A DNA stretch of 64,000 nt from an uncultured Clostridia bacterium (GTDB taxonomy: Bacteria > Bacillota > Clostridia > TANB77 > CAG-508): positions 1 through 64,000 of the forward strand of contig CAKOVK010000001.1 of NCBI GenBank assembly GCA_934121925.1, in the 5' to 3' direction. Shown here one piece after another: positions 1-9,099 of this stretch. Every line of letters starts with the position of its first letter. Within the stretch, counting starts at the first letter, position 1. Both the position numbers and the translations under genes were made by a program. The notes under the pieces were generated by a model. It had not been told where the DNA came from. It ran no database searches and saw nothing but the letters and a program-made list of their open reading frames with translations.

Positions 1-451
1 TTGTACATTATTATTTTATCCTCCGTTTTTTCTTATTATATCATTAGTAAATTTATTTTCAATATTTTTAAAACAAAATGTAATTGCATGAGTAAATCAT
101 TTAAGAAAATTAAAATATGTTATCTTATTTAATTAACGTAGGGCAGGCCCTGTGTCTGCCCGAAACAAATTAATATTAGGTGATTTCTTAAAGGCAGGCG
201 ATTAAAATCGCCCCTACAATGTTTGCAACATATTTTAAATTTTGGGCGTATGCAATACGCCCCTACAAATCTCGCCTTCAACATCACACCTCACACATCA
301 ATTTTACAAATTACAATTAACTTAATAAATTTTATTTAAAAATTTACAAAAAATTTCCAGTTTAATTTTTTTCAATTTGCACATTCTAATTATTGAAAAG
401 CAAGTCAGCTTTTAAAATGTTTTAATTCATATCCTAGGAGGTGAAAAAATA
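1..451. other. Intergenic region with palindromic repeats; possible gene start at the left edge
   Basis: No gene is visible over about 440 bases. On the minus strand an ATG at 8..6 preceded by GGAGG near 21-25 could be the start of a gene running off the left edge; too little remains to identify it. The rest holds copies of dispersed intergenic repeats: a palindrome built on GGGCGTA/TACGCCC at 244-262, a related GCGATT/AATCGC copy near 196-215, and the cacctcacacatc-type segment near 285-300. These recur elsewhere in the window between genes. Confidence 0.5.
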
Positions 452-652
452 ATGGCAACATCAAATTCTAATAGAAGATTAGTTCCAGAAGCTAAAGAAT
501 CTTTAGATAAATTCAAATATGAAGTAGCTAGCGAAGTTGGAGTTAATTTAAAAAACGGTTACAATGGTGATATATCAGCAAAAGACGCTGGTAGAATCGG
601 TGGTAACATGGTTAAAAAAATGATTCAACAAGCTGAAAGCCAAATGAAATAG
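452..652 (+). CDS. Alpha/beta-type small acid-soluble spore protein (SASP)
   Basis: A DNA-binding protein that coats and protects DNA in the dormant spore. The 66-residue product has the family layout: a LVPEAKESLDKFKYEVASE-like first half with the germination-protease cleavage region, then GDISAKDAGRIGGNMVKKMI, where the conserved glycines sit. Length matches the family (60-75 residues). A strong AGGAGGTG site lies just before the ATG. It stands alone, as SASP genes usually do, and would be expected to be read by a forespore sigma factor, though I did not find a convincing sigma-G promoter. It establishes that the organism forms endospores. Confidence 0.95.
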   Translation: MATSNSNRRLVPEAKESLDKFKYEVASEVGVNLKNGYNGDISAKDAGRIGGNMVKKMIQQAESQMK

Positions 653-707
653 TTTAATCTAATTTAGCTTTTGCAGGAATTTTTAGTTTTTACTTTTGTG
701 TACTTGT

Positions 708-840
708 AGAACAAAGTGACTTTAGTCGCCCTTTGTTCTCGTCGATTTGAGTTTCCGAATGTAATGAGGAAATCTCAAAGGCAATAGCGATTATAGCATT
801 TTTATATAGTAGGAAGTGAGAAATTTCCTACTATATAAAT
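708..840 (+). repeat. Dispersed intergenic repeat, family R1 (copy 1)
   Basis: About 130 bases starting gaacaaagtgactttagtcg, through a cgatttgagtttccgaat core, to a hairpin TTATATAGTAGGAA / TTCCTACTATATAA at 801-837. Close relatives lie at 32112-32262, 18120-18235 (inverted), 58425-58490 (partial) and 19117-19175 (hairpin end only). No open reading frame. Confidence 0.8.
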
Positions 841-844
841 ACAT

Positions 845-882
845 AAAGGCAGGAACTTTAAATTCCTGCCTTTCTTGTTTTA
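845..882. terminator. Rho-independent terminator-like hairpin
   Basis: Stem AAAGGCAGGAA (845-855) pairs with TTCCTGCCTTT (863-873), followed on the plus strand by a T-rich run. It separates the SASP gene and repeat from the converging hpf gene and may serve both. Confidence 0.7.
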
Positions 883-1413
883 TGCTTCTGGCTCTACTAA
901 ACCAAAGTTTTTGTTATCTTTCATCTTGAATAGAACATTTACTTTGTTTGTTTCTTGATTTATAAATGTTATAAATCTATCTTGTGGTTTTTCTTGTAAT
1001 TTTAATTTTGCATCTTCTGGTGTCATAGGTTTTATATCGTAATAAATTGTTTTTATTATTTCATTTTCTATTACGTTTTCCTCTTTTAAGTCTGCATTCA
1101 TTGATTTTATAGAATCATCTTTGTTTGCTTTATCTTTTCTTGTTTTTATTTTTCTAATTTGGCCTTCTAGTATATCTATGTCTCTATCTATAGAAGCATA
1201 CATATCTTTATGTGCTGTTACTGCTCTATATGTATCTTGTTTTACTTTAACACTCATTTCTGCAATTTGTTCTGTTTTTTCTGTTCTTATAGTAACTACA
1301 ACATCAATGTCCCCTTCAAAGTATTTTTCTATTCTATCCATTTTTTTATCTAAATATTCTTGTATTGCCTCTGTTGCTTTAACATCTTTACCTGTTATTT
1401 TAATATTTACCAT
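880..1413 (-). CDS. hpf: Long-form ribosome hibernation promoting factor
   Basis: Binds the 30S decoding centre and dimerises ribosomes in stationary phase. The 177-residue product has an N-terminal HPF/RaiA domain (MVNIKITGKDVKATEAIQEY onward, residues 1-100) and the C-terminal dimerisation domain of the long form (residues about 118-175, with KPMTPEDAKLKLQ and a FITFINQETNKVNVLFK stretch). Length is that of the Gram-positive long form. The start is preceded by a GAAAGGA-type site. Monocistronic, with hairpins downstream. No CGG codon is present in frame. Confidence 0.93.
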   Translation of the reverse strand: MVNIKITGKDVKATEAIQEYLDKKMDRIEKYFEGDIDVVVTIRTEKTEQIAEMSVKVKQDTYRAVTAHKDMYASIDRDIDILEGQIRKIKTRKDKANKDDSIKSMNADLKEENVIENEIIKTIYYDIKPMTPEDAKLKLQEKPQDRFITFINQETNKVNVLFKMKDNKNFGLVEPEA

Positions 1414-1482
1414 ATTAATCGCTTCCTTTCATTTGTTTTTTTTATTATAGCGTAAGCGAATTAATTTTGCAACACATATTTT

Positions 1483-2197
1483 TTATTTATATTCTTTTTC
1501 TAGTTTTTCTCTTAAGTATATTTTAGAAATTATTTCTAGTTCTTTTATCGTTTCTTCTGGCACTTCAAAAGAAAAAATTTTTTTGGAATCTGCATATATT
1601 ATATATCTTAAGGCATCTTTTGTTGTTGAACTAATTTCCATTGCTCCTTTATCTTGTTTACTGCATGCATCACATTTTATTCCACTATCTTTAAAACTAA
1701 AATAGTTTAAATTTTCTTTTGTTTTGCAATTTTTGCATTCTTCTACTACTGGTCTATACCCTATTATAGATAGTAGTCTTAATGTAAATACTGAATTTAT
1801 TAAACTTAAATTTTTTTCCGTTTCCGATATCATATACAATGTATTTAAATACAATTGTAACACTTTATATGTATTTTGATTTTCTGTTGTTACATCATTT
1901 ATTATTTTTGTGATATGTGATGCATAATTTAATTTATCTAAGTCTGTTCTTATGTTGTAAAACAATTCTATCGTCTCACATGAGTTTATACTATACGAGT
2001 TACTGCTTTTGTAAAGTAAATATTCTCCAAAGCACAGAAACTGAGTTGCAGCCATAAGCAAGCTTTTGGGCCTTCTTGCCCCTTTTGCTGCAACCTCAAT
2101 TTTACCGTATGTTTGGAGTTAATATTGTAACTATTTTGTCAAAATCTGATACCGTTTTTTCCGCTATTACTATTCCTTTTACTTTCAATAATTTCAT
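1483..2197 (-). CDS. recO: DNA repair protein RecO, read through a CGG +1 frameshift
   Basis: RecO helps load RecA on SSB-coated DNA. Conceptual reading: start ATG at 2197 (MKLLKVKGIVIAEKTVSD...), OB-fold N-terminus to LTPNI, then a +1 shift at CGG 2105-2107 giving G-KIEVAAKGARRPKS, where the family has a conserved GK and KGARR, and on to the alpha-helical domain. A CxxC...CxxC zinc site (CKNC, CDAC) is visible near residues 160-180. Without the shift translation stops immediately (CGG TAA). The joined length, 237 residues, is normal for RecO. The start overlaps the 3' end of the yqzL-like gene, continuing the era-yqzL-recO order. Confidence 0.9.
2105..2107 (-). other. CGG +1 frameshift site in recO
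   Basis: Zero frame: ATA CGG TAA (stop at once). Skipping C gives ATA GGT AAA, i.e. I-G-K, restoring the RecO reading frame. Confidence 0.85.
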
Positions 2198-2306
2198 TTT
2201 TTTCCGCCTTTATGTTTTGTTCTATTTCTGTTACTTGTTTTAGTTCTAAAAATGTATCTATATTTCCTGTATTCTTAAAGGTATTCCATGCTATCTGCTT
2301 TATCAT
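2139..2306 (-). CDS. YqzL-like small protein between era and recO
   Basis: A 55-residue protein beginning MIKQIAWNTFKNTGNIDTFL. The aromatic W..F...G.I..FL pattern and the position between era and recO match the YqzL family (function unknown). The ATG at 2306 is chosen over the ATG at 2315 because AGGAG at 2316-2320 is properly spaced only for the former. The 3' end overlaps the recO start by about 58 bases in another frame; the C-terminal extension beyond residue 30 is longer than in typical YqzL. Confidence 0.7.
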   Translation of the reverse strand: MIKQIAWNTFKNTGNIDTFLELKQVTEIEQNIKAEKNEIIESKRNSNSGKNGIRF

Positions 2307-2388
2307 AAGTCTCATCTCCTTATAAATTGTGCAAATTTTGTCAATTTTATTTACACCTTTAATTTTATCTTTTGTAAATTTATTTTTT

Positions 2389-3291
2389 TTATTCGCTTTT
2401 AAATCTTTTTAAAATACTATTATTATCTTGCCAATTTTCTTTTACTTTTACCCAAATTTTTAAATTTGCTTTTGTTTGTAGCATTCTTTCTATATCTTGT
2501 CTTGCATATGTTCCAATTCTTTTTAGCATACTTCCATTTTTGCCTATTACAATTCCTTTATGAGAATTTTTTAAAACATATATAGTAGCTTCTATATCGT
2601 AAATTTCTTCGCCTTTTGTAGTCTCTCTTAATTTCATTTTTTCTACTTCTACCAATATACCATGTGGAACTTCTTCATCTAATAATTTTAAAGCTTTTTC
2701 TCTAATTGTTTCTTCTACTAATTGTCTGGCTGTTTGGTCTGTATATTCCTCTATATCATAATATGCAGGTCCTTCTGGAAGGTGCTTTTCTATTTCATCT
2801 AGTATTTTATCTGTGTTTTCTCCGTTTGTTGCTGATATTGGTATAATTGCTTGGAATTCGTATTCTTTACTATATGTCTCAATTAATTTTAATAGTTTTT
2901 CTTTTTCTATTAAATCTATTTTATTTATTAACAATATTGTTTTTGTCTTTTTTTCTTTTAGTTTTTCTAATATTAAACTGTCGCCTTTTCCTATTTTACT
3001 AGATGTTGCTTCTACAATGAATAATGTAATATCAGTTTCTGGTATTGTTCCCCATGCAGTTTCATTCATTGTTTCTCCAAGTTTTGTTTTTGGTTTATGT
3101 ATTCCTGGTGTGTCTATAAATATAATTTGTGAATTTTCTCTATTTACTATTGCTTTTATTGCAGTCCTTGTTGTTTGATTTTTATTTGCTGTTATCGCAA
3201 CTTTTTCTCCTACAAGATTATTTATTAGTGTTGATTTTCCTACATTTGTTCTTCCTATTATTGAAACAAATCCTGATTTAAATTTTTCCAT
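2389..3291 (-). CDS. era: GTPase Era
   Basis: Essential GTPase that binds the 3' end of 16S rRNA during 30S assembly. Visible motifs: G1 GRTNVGKST (residues 13-21), switch region NQTTRTA, G3 DTPGIH (about 60), G4 NKID (about 123), and a C-terminal KH domain with GIVIGKNGSMLKRIG (about 245-260). The 300-residue length is standard. First of the era-yqzL-recO group on the minus strand. All CGG triplets in the gene are out of frame. Confidence 0.97.
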   Translation of the reverse strand: MEKFKSGFVSIIGRTNVGKSTLINNLVGEKVAITANKNQTTRTAIKAIVNRENSQIIFIDTPGIHKPKTKLGETMNETAWGTIPETDITLFIVEATSSKIGKGDSLILEKLKEKKTKTILLINKIDLIEKEKLLKLIETYSKEYEFQAIIPISATNGENTDKILDEIEKHLPEGPAYYDIEEYTDQTARQLVEETIREKALKLLDEEVPHGILVEVEKMKLRETTKGEEIYDIEATIYVLKNSHKGIVIGKNGSMLKRIGTYARQDIERMLQTKANLKIWVKVKENWQDNNSILKRFKSE

Positions 3292-3432
3292 TTTTACCTC
3301 GCTTAATTATTATATATTTTTTGATTTTAATTTTTTGTAAAAAAAAGTAAATGAGTTATTGTTTTTTATTTACCTTTTTCACTTGACAAAGCTATTTTAC
3401 CATATTATTTGTAAGAAAAAAAGAAAAAATGT

Positions 3433-3475
3433 AAAAAGAGGGAAAATGGGGTCTGTCCCCTTTTTCCCTCTTTTT
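3433..3475. terminator. Long hairpin terminator
   Basis: AAAAAGAGGGAAAA-TGGGG pairs with CCCC-TTTTTCCCTCTTTTT around a short TCTGT loop. It lies just 3' of the DUF3048 gene and upstream of era; the GGGG..CCCC core resembles other gene-end hairpins in this window (22530-22599). Confidence 0.75.
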
Positions 3476-3479
3476 CTTT

Positions 3480-4595
3480 TTATGCTGCTGCTTCTGTCTC
3501 TGCTTCTGCTTTTTCTCCTGGTTCTATTGTTATTGTTCCTTCTGTTGGTAGTATTTGTATAAATGTGTTTCCATCATTTACTTTTATTTCTTCGCCATTT
3601 TCATATTTATATATTGTTTGTCCGCTATGTGTTGATTTTTCCCAAGTAATTGGAATTGCATATCCTTCTGAAACATAGTATCCTTTTCCAGTTCCTGTAT
3701 TTAATAAATCTTGTCTTCCTTTATTTTCTCCATCGTTTATAGTTTTATTTCCAACTTTGTATATGATTATATTTTTTGCTGTGTATTGTTCTCCTGTTGT
3801 TAAGTCTGTATTTGCTTTTCCTGACATAAATCTTTTGTATACTTTATTTTCTTTATCATATTCATAACTTGTTGTGTGATAGTATGAATATTTTAGTGTT
3901 ATATCTTCTGCTGATTCTGCCCCTTCTAAATTAGCTAAATCAAGTTCTGTTGCACTATAGTTTAACAACAAGTCTTTGTTTGTGTCTCTTGTGTAGCCTT
4001 TTTCTTGTGCTTGCTTGTTCGCTTTTTCTAGATTAACAAAGCCTGTGTGTTCGTAATCTCTTTTTAATGTTTTATCTCTAAAGAAACTTGTTCCTTCTAG
4101 TGCTATTCCATCTAAGTCATTTATTCCTGAGTTTATTCTTGAATATGCTTGTGGGCTTCCTCCCCAATGTATGAATATTGCATCATTTTCTTCTGCATAG
4201 TCTATAAAGTAATGTCTTGCGCTTCTAACTGATCCTACCTTTTCTGGCAATTTATCTTTGTATAATGCCATCATTCTAGTAATTCCACCTTCTGCAATTA
4301 TTTCATATACTAAGTATGCATCTTTTAACCCACATTGTGGCCATGCTGAATGGTTATTGTTTATCATTACAGCATAAGGTCTAGTTTTTGAGTTAACATC
4401 TACTATTTGAACTTTTGGTTCTTCCTTTTTTTCTTCTATTATTTCTCCACTTGCATTTGTTTCTACTTGTCCTTTATTTAGTAATTTTAATGCTAATAGA
4501 ACTCCTACAATTAAAATTAAAATAACTAAAATTATAATTAGTATTTTTACTCCGCCTTTTTTGTTTGCTTCTTTTGTTCTTCTTCCGTTTTCCAT
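3480..4595 (-). CDS. Membrane-anchored DUF3048 domain protein (YerB-like)
   Basis: About 371 residues. The N-terminus has a short basic segment and one membrane helix (ILIIILVILILIVGVLLALKLL), then an extracellular DUF3048 domain: RPYAVMINNNHSAWPQCGL, YEIIAEGGITRMMALY, and the C-terminal half with GKGYYVSEGYAIPITWEKS. YerB-type proteins are spore- or envelope-associated with unknown activity. I favour the ATG at 4595 (MENGRR), since the ATG at 4607 directly abuts the AGGAAAGG site. The tail ends in an Glu/Ala-rich stretch. Confidence 0.85.
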   Translation of the reverse strand: MENGRRTKEANKKGGVKILIIILVILILIVGVLLALKLLNKGQVETNASGEIIEEKKEEPKVQIVDVNSKTRPYAVMINNNHSAWPQCGLKDAYLVYEIIAEGGITRMMALYKDKLPEKVGSVRSARHYFIDYAEENDAIFIHWGGSPQAYSRINSGINDLDGIALEGTSFFRDKTLKRDYEHTGFVNLEKANKQAQEKGYTRDTNKDLLLNYSATELDLANLEGAESAEDITLKYSYYHTTSYEYDKENKVYKRFMSGKANTDLTTGEQYTAKNIIIYKVGNKTINDGENKGRQDLLNTGTGKGYYVSEGYAIPITWEKSTHSGQTIYKYENGEEIKVNDGNTFIQILPTEGTITIEPGEKAEAETEAAA

Positions 4596-4616
4596 TTTTA
4601 ATATCATCCTTTCCTA

Positions 4617-5081
4617 TCATTTTAATATATTTAATTTTTTTAATATATTCTCTTCTTTTTCTCTCATTTCTTTTTTGTCATTTTCTTCCATATGATCATA
4701 TCCCATTAAATGATAAAAGCCATGCACTGCCATATATGCTAACTCTCTTTCAAAGCTATGTTCATATTCGATTGCTTGTTCTTTTACTTTTTCTATAGAA
4801 ATAACTATGTCTCCTAAAATATCTTGATTTTCATTTTCAAGTTCTTTTATTTCTTCTTTTTCAAACATAGGAAAAGATAATACATCTGTTTCTTTATCTA
4901 TGTTTCTATATTGTTTGTTTATCTCCCTTATATTTTGAGGGTTTGTAAGTACAATATTAATATATAGTTTTTTAGAATTTAACTTTTCCTCTTCGAAACA
5001 TTTTTCTAGTACTTTATTTAATATATCAATATATTCCTTATTTTCTTCTATGTCTAAAAAATTTATTTCTGCTACTTTCAT
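4617..5081 (-). CDS. ybeY: Endoribonuclease YbeY
   Basis: Metal-dependent RNase in 16S rRNA maturation and ribosome quality control. The 154-residue product shows the zinc-binding HGFYHLMGYDH signature (HxxxHxxxxxH, residues about 118-128) and the upstream DVLSFPMF motif typical of the family. It follows the yqfC-yqfD-unknown block, matching the yqf-ybeY neighbourhood of Firmicutes although phoH is missing here. Confidence 0.95.
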   Translation of the reverse strand: MKVAEINFLDIEENKEYIDILNKVLEKCFEEEKLNSKKLYINIVLTNPQNIREINKQYRNIDKETDVLSFPMFEKEEIKELENENQDILGDIVISIEKVKEQAIEYEHSFERELAYMAVHGFYHLMGYDHMEENDKKEMREKEENILKKLNILK

Positions 5082-5095
5082 TTTTCTCCTTCTTT

Positions 5096-6320
5096 TTAGT
5101 TTGCTACATTTAAATCTTCTTTAATTTTTTTGAACTCACCTGTTAGTGTTTTGCAATTGTTTTTTACTTGTCTAATTGCTCCTAACTCTAGTAGTTTCTG
5201 TTTTATACATTTTATAATTAACTTATTATTTTCTTTGCTTCTATTTAAATCTTTTAAATCATTTTTTAAAAATAGCACTTGCTTTTGTTTGTTTTGTTCT
5301 TTTATATCTTCTATTTTCTTTATTTCTTTATATTTATTCCAGAATTTTTTATATTCTTCTCTTTTTTCTGGCTTGTCCCAATATACTTTTGTAGATAATA
5401 ATCTTATATTGTAGTCTTCTATCAATTCTATAAGCAACTCAAATGTTGTATCTCTTCTTGCTTTTGTTTTAGAATTTACGATTATTTTTCTTACATCATT
5501 TATAAGTTTTTCATAACATTGTTCTGCTGCAATTAGAGGTAAGCTATGTGTGAATAGTTCTCTGCTTATTCCTAGTAATACCATCTTTTGTCTTATTCTA
5601 TCTCTCTCATCTAACTTGCCTACTAGCATACTTTCATATTTTTCGTAATCCTCTATTATATTTTTATAGTTTTCTTTATTGTTTGTTCTTAGTTTTATTG
5701 GCAAAATGTCAGATATGTAAGTTTCTAAAGTGCTAAATATTTTGTTATATGTATTGTCTATAGAATCAACTTTACTAGAAACTGTATCAGCTAATTGTAT
5801 AGAATAGTTTTTTAGCAATCCTTTGTATAAAGTATCCATTTTAGCAGTATAAAATTTATTATATTTTTCTATTATGCTTTCTTTTTTTAAATTTGTTACT
5901 GATTCATAGTCTACTTTTAATAAATATTCTTGTTTTCTATACTTATATTCTAAGTATTGTTTTTCTTTTAAGCTCACAACTAAATAATATTTACTTAGTG
6001 CTTCTTTTTCGAAAGATGATGCCGTTCCGATTTTTAACTTTTTTATAGACAGAATCTATTATGTATTTGTCTATTGCTTCAAGATATAAACTATAAAGGT
6101 CTTCATATTTTTTTAGTAGATTCTCTTTTTTGTCTATATCATTTTCTTCTACTGCTAGACAGTAATTTGTGTATGCCTTTATTAAATTATTCCTTTTGAT
6201 TGAAATCATCATGCTGTTAATACTTAATTTTGTTGGTATAAGCATTTTTGTAATAGTGCTAGTTATTTTTGAAAAAAATGTTTTGTTTGTGTCTAAAACC
6301 CTTAGGCTCTTTTGTTCCAT
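5096..6320 (-). CDS. Unknown helical protein, joined across a CGG +1 frameshift
   Basis: I do not recognise the family. Starting at the ATG at 6320 (MEQKSLRVLD, preceded by GGAATGGGTG) and shifting +1 at CGG 6027-6029, the two reading frames join into one 407-residue protein. The joint reads KKVKN-G-TASSFEKEALSKYY. It is rich in Lys, Glu and Leu, largely helical, with no obvious signal peptide. It sits between yqfD and ybeY, where phoH is found in many Firmicutes, but there is no P-loop, so it is not PhoH. The joined frame runs without stops to 5096, which supports a single gene. Confidence 0.65.
6027..6029 (-). other. CGG +1 frameshift site in the 5.1-6.3 kb gene
   Basis: Zero frame AAT CGG AAC then a stop after 11 more codons. 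Skipping C gives AAT GGA ACG (N-G-T) and an open frame of about 310 codons. No family alignment is available, so this is the weakest of the 18 sites. Confidence 0.65.
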
Positions 6321-6336
6321 AATATCACCCATTCCT

Positions 6337-7521
6337 TTAAAATAATATTTTGTCTTTAATACCGATGTTTTCAAGCACTTCATATATGACTTCAACTTCT
6401 ATGTATTCTGTGTTTCCGTATACATTAACTTGTTTATTTACAATATTTTCTTTACATTCTATTTCACTTTCTAGTTCATTTGATAATTCTTCCGTTCCTT
6501 TGTTTATAAGTTCCTCTTCCGTATATGTTACATCTTGATCTTCATATTCATAATTTGTTGTTTTTATAAATTCAATCGGTAAATAAAAATTAGAAAATAA
6601 CATTAATTTTTTATTTTCATTTATTGTATCATATTTTTCGAATTTTGAAAGGGTTTTATAAAAATTTATTTTAAAATTATTTATATTCAATGCATACTTT
6701 TCTTCCGTAGCGCCTGAGGGAACTTTAATTTGCTGATTGTAATAAAATTTTTCTTTTTTTGAATACCATACTTTTGCTTCCACATCTGCTTTTGCATGTA
6801 CATATCTAATTCCAGTATACAATCCTTCTAAATAACCATTTACCAAAATATCTCCTTCTTTTACAATATCTCCTTCCTTTACAGTTGCTGTTCCGTTTTG
6901 TACATTAATTTTTGTTATCATTGCACTTTTGTTAGAGATAATATTACAATATTCACTTTCATTAATTATTTCTGGCGCTTTTTGAGTTTCTTTTATTTCT
7001 ATTATTGCATTTGTTCCTTTTAAGTTTATTCCTATCCAAGCAATATCTTCTCTATCTAATCTTACCTTATTTATTATTGAATTTGTGTTGACTTTATTTT
7101 TGTTTGCTCCTATTTTTAGACCTTGTTTGTTTAGCTCTTCTATTATTTCTTCTTTTGATATTTCTACATTTCCTTTAATTTCTATATTCCATATATAATT
7201 AGATGTTGCAATTAAACCTATTACTACTAATGCTAATAATATTGCAAATATTTTTCTTTTCCTATATTTATGAATTATAAATGGAATTCCTTTTTTTGAT
7301 TCTATTTTTACCCTAGTTTTTGTTTTTTTTGCAATTTGTTTTAGTTTTTTATAGTCACTTATGCTAATATTGGCATATAGTAAACTTGCTTTCTTTCTTT
7401 TTATATTCCATAAAAATATTTTTTTGCTTATACATATATTTATAAATCTTTCTAAAAAATATCCTTCTACTTTTATATTTACATATCCAATTATGTAGTT
7501 TAGCCAGATTTTTAGAAACAA
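6337..7521 (-). CDS. yqfD: Sporulation protein YqfD
   Basis: Sigma-E-controlled membrane protein needed for sporulation, exact role unknown. The 394-residue product has the short N-terminal part with the YKKLKQIAKKTKTRVKIESKKG stretch, one membrane helix (IFAILLALVVIGLIATSNYIW, about 92-112), and a large extracytoplasmic domain containing INKVRLDREDIAWIGINLKGT and VKEGDILVNG. Start is TTG at 7521, chosen for the GGAGGAG site 7 bases upstream. Directly downstream of yqfC. The five or more CGG triplets here are all out of frame. Confidence 0.9.
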   Translation of the reverse strand: MFLKIWLNYIIGYVNIKVEGYFLERFINICISKKIFLWNIKRKKASLLYANISISDYKKLKQIAKKTKTRVKIESKKGIPFIIHKYRKRKIFAILLALVVIGLIATSNYIWNIEIKGNVEISKEEIIEELNKQGLKIGANKNKVNTNSIINKVRLDREDIAWIGINLKGTNAIIEIKETQKAPEIINESEYCNIISNKSAMITKINVQNGTATVKEGDIVKEGDILVNGYLEGLYTGIRYVHAKADVEAKVWYSKKEKFYYNQQIKVPSGATEEKYALNINNFKINFYKTLSKFEKYDTINENKKLMLFSNFYLPIEFIKTTNYEYEDQDVTYTEEELINKGTEELSNELESEIECKENIVNKQVNVYGNTEYIEVEVIYEVLENIGIKDKILF

Positions 7522-7547
7522 TTTTATTCTCCTCCGTTTCTTAAACT

Positions 7548-7844
7548 TTATTCTTCATCTAGAATTCTTTCTATATCTATACTTTCTATTTTTCCTTTAA
7601 CAGATATATCATCTGCTGTTACTTGTTCTAAGCTAAGATTGAAGCCACTTATATTTACATTTCCTATTTCTGTTTTTACTTTTATATAAAATTCCTCATA
7701 TTCTAAGATTCCTTTATAGTTCTCAATAAGCATTTCATCAAAGCCTATTATTGTGAATTTAGGAGAATTTTCAGTTAGTTCTCTTGGAACTTCTAATATT
7801 TTATTTACTTTATTTGAAAATCTTGTATTTCTCTTATTTTTCAT
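7548..7844 (-). CDS. yqfC: Sporulation protein YqfC
   Basis: Small (98-residue) sporulation protein paired with YqfD. It shows the family pattern: basic N-terminus, a LEVPRELTENSPKFTIIGFDEMLIENYKGI stretch at about residues 17-47, and an alternating beta-rich remainder ending near the YqfC-like domain end. RBS GGAGAG precedes the ATG. The 26-base gap to yqfD suggests co-transcription. Confidence 0.85.
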   Translation of the reverse strand: MKNKRNTRFSNKVNKILEVPRELTENSPKFTIIGFDEMLIENYKGILEYEEFYIKVKTEIGNVNISGFNLSLEQVTADDISVKGKIESIDIERILDEE

Positions 7845-7877
7845 GTTATCTCTCCTTTAAAAATTGTAATTTGTTTA

Positions 7878-7918
7878 ATTCCGGGTGAATTCAGGACAGT
7901 CCCTAGAATTCCCCCTCA
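7878..7918. repeat. Dispersed intergenic repeat, family R3 (copy 1)
   Basis: Contains gggtgaattcaggacagtcc followed by ctagaattcccc; near-identical copies at 18718-18752 and 21830-21900. The GAATTC halves make it partly self-complementary. It lies between pdaA and yqfC. Confidence 0.75.
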
Positions 7919-7931
7919 CACAAATTACAAT

Positions 7932-8748
7932 TTATCTTTTAAATTCATCTAAAGTTTTGAATTCATATCCCATATTTTTTATTTCTTTAATGCATGAGTC
8001 CAATATGTTACTATTGTCTACTGAGTTAGCATGTAAGAGTATTACTGCACCATTATGAACATTTGACAAAACCTTATTTTTTCCATATTCTTCTCTTCCT
8101 TGTTTGTTTTCATTCCAGTCATCATAAGCAAAGCTCCACATTGCTGTTGTATATCCTAAGTTTCTAGTTATATCTAATGTTCTTTCACTGTACTCTCCCA
8201 TTGGTGGCCTTATGTATTTCATTTCATAACCGAAATTTTTCATATACAGCTGTATGCAAGGTCATAACTTCTTCTTTTATTTTATTGTCATCTAAATCTG
8301 GCATACTCTTATGGTTTACTGTATGATTTCCTACTATATGTCCTTCATCAATCATTCTTTTTACTAAATCACTTTGAGTATTTAAATAATGTCCAGTTAT
8401 AAAAAATGCAGCTTTCACTTCGTTTTCTTTTAATATGTCTAGTAATTTTGAAGTGTACCCTGCTTCATACCCTTCATCAAAAGTTAGATACACATACTTG
8501 TCTTCATCATTTCCCATTGCTATTCCTTCGTATTTGTCTAATAAGTTTTTGTTGCTACTTCCTAAGTCTGGTTGTTTATGATTATCATTTCTTTTTATTC
8601 CCCATCCTATTTTTTTGTTAGATAAAACTGAGCCAGAGCTAGTAGTTATCGTATTTTCTTTTGAATTTTTATTCATTGACACTATACTAAATGTAAATAC
8701 GCATATTATAATTATTATTAGCATATACATCATTTTTTTAAAGTTCAT
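7932..8748 (-). CDS. pdaA: Polysaccharide deacetylase, PdaA-like, read through a CGG +1 frameshift
   Basis: Likely N-acetylmuramic acid deacetylase for muramic-delta-lactam synthesis in the spore cortex. N-terminal membrane anchor, then the PdaA-type WGIKRNDNHKQPD segment and the NodB domain: YLTFDEGYEAGYT (catalytic Asp, metal Asp), GNHTVNHKSM (metal His pair), then YEKF-G-YEMKYIRPPMGEYS (RPP motif) after a +1 shift at CGG 8230-8232, and VILLHANS near the end. Without the shift the protein ends at ...KFRL, before the RPP and LLHA motifs. Joined length 271 residues. Confidence 0.9.
8230..8232 (-). other. CGG +1 frameshift site in pdaA
   Basis: Zero frame TTT CGG TTA TGA (stop after one codon). 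Skipping C gives TTT GGT TAT, F-G-Y, leading into the RPP motif of the NodB domain. Confidence 0.88.
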
Positions 8749-9099
8749 TAAAAACTCCTCCTATTTTTATTCTCTGTGATATCTCTTTTAATAATATGAA
8801 TATATTTAATTTATTATTACATATTATTTTGGCGTTTTTTTACAAATAATTAAACTATTACTTATAAGTTCCAAATTTATGTTTTTATATTGACAATATT
8901 TTCTTTTTGGATTATATTAAATTTATTCTGGAAAAATAAGGAATTTTATTTTTATATGGTGAATTCTGTTCTTATAGTCTCATTTCATATACTAATATTG
9001 TATAATTTCATATTATCTAGAATAAATTTGGCACCTTTGTTTCATTACCTTGGAAATGATTTTATTATATTTTCTAAAGATAAAAATATAGGAGGAAAT
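8749..9099. other. Divergent intergenic region between pdaA and agrA
   Basis: About 350 bases, very AT-rich. It holds the upstream regions of pdaA (minus) and agrA (plus). An open frame extends upstream of agrA to 8890 but has no plausible RBS and a non-family N-terminus, so I treat it as non-coding. I could not pick out a convincing promoter or AgrA-type direct repeat by eye. Confidence 0.4.

Noticed and set aside
1121..1450. Open frames antisense to genes such as hpf, era, truA, pheT, mltG and the U32 gene
   Set aside because: They lie opposite strongly conserved genes, have no RBS or homologous motifs, and reflect the low stop frequency on the complement of AT-rich genes.
8890..9099. Upstream extension of the AgrA frame by 70 residues
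   Set aside because: AGGAGGAAAT lies directly before the ATG at 9100 and the receiver domain begins there; the extension has no family similarity.
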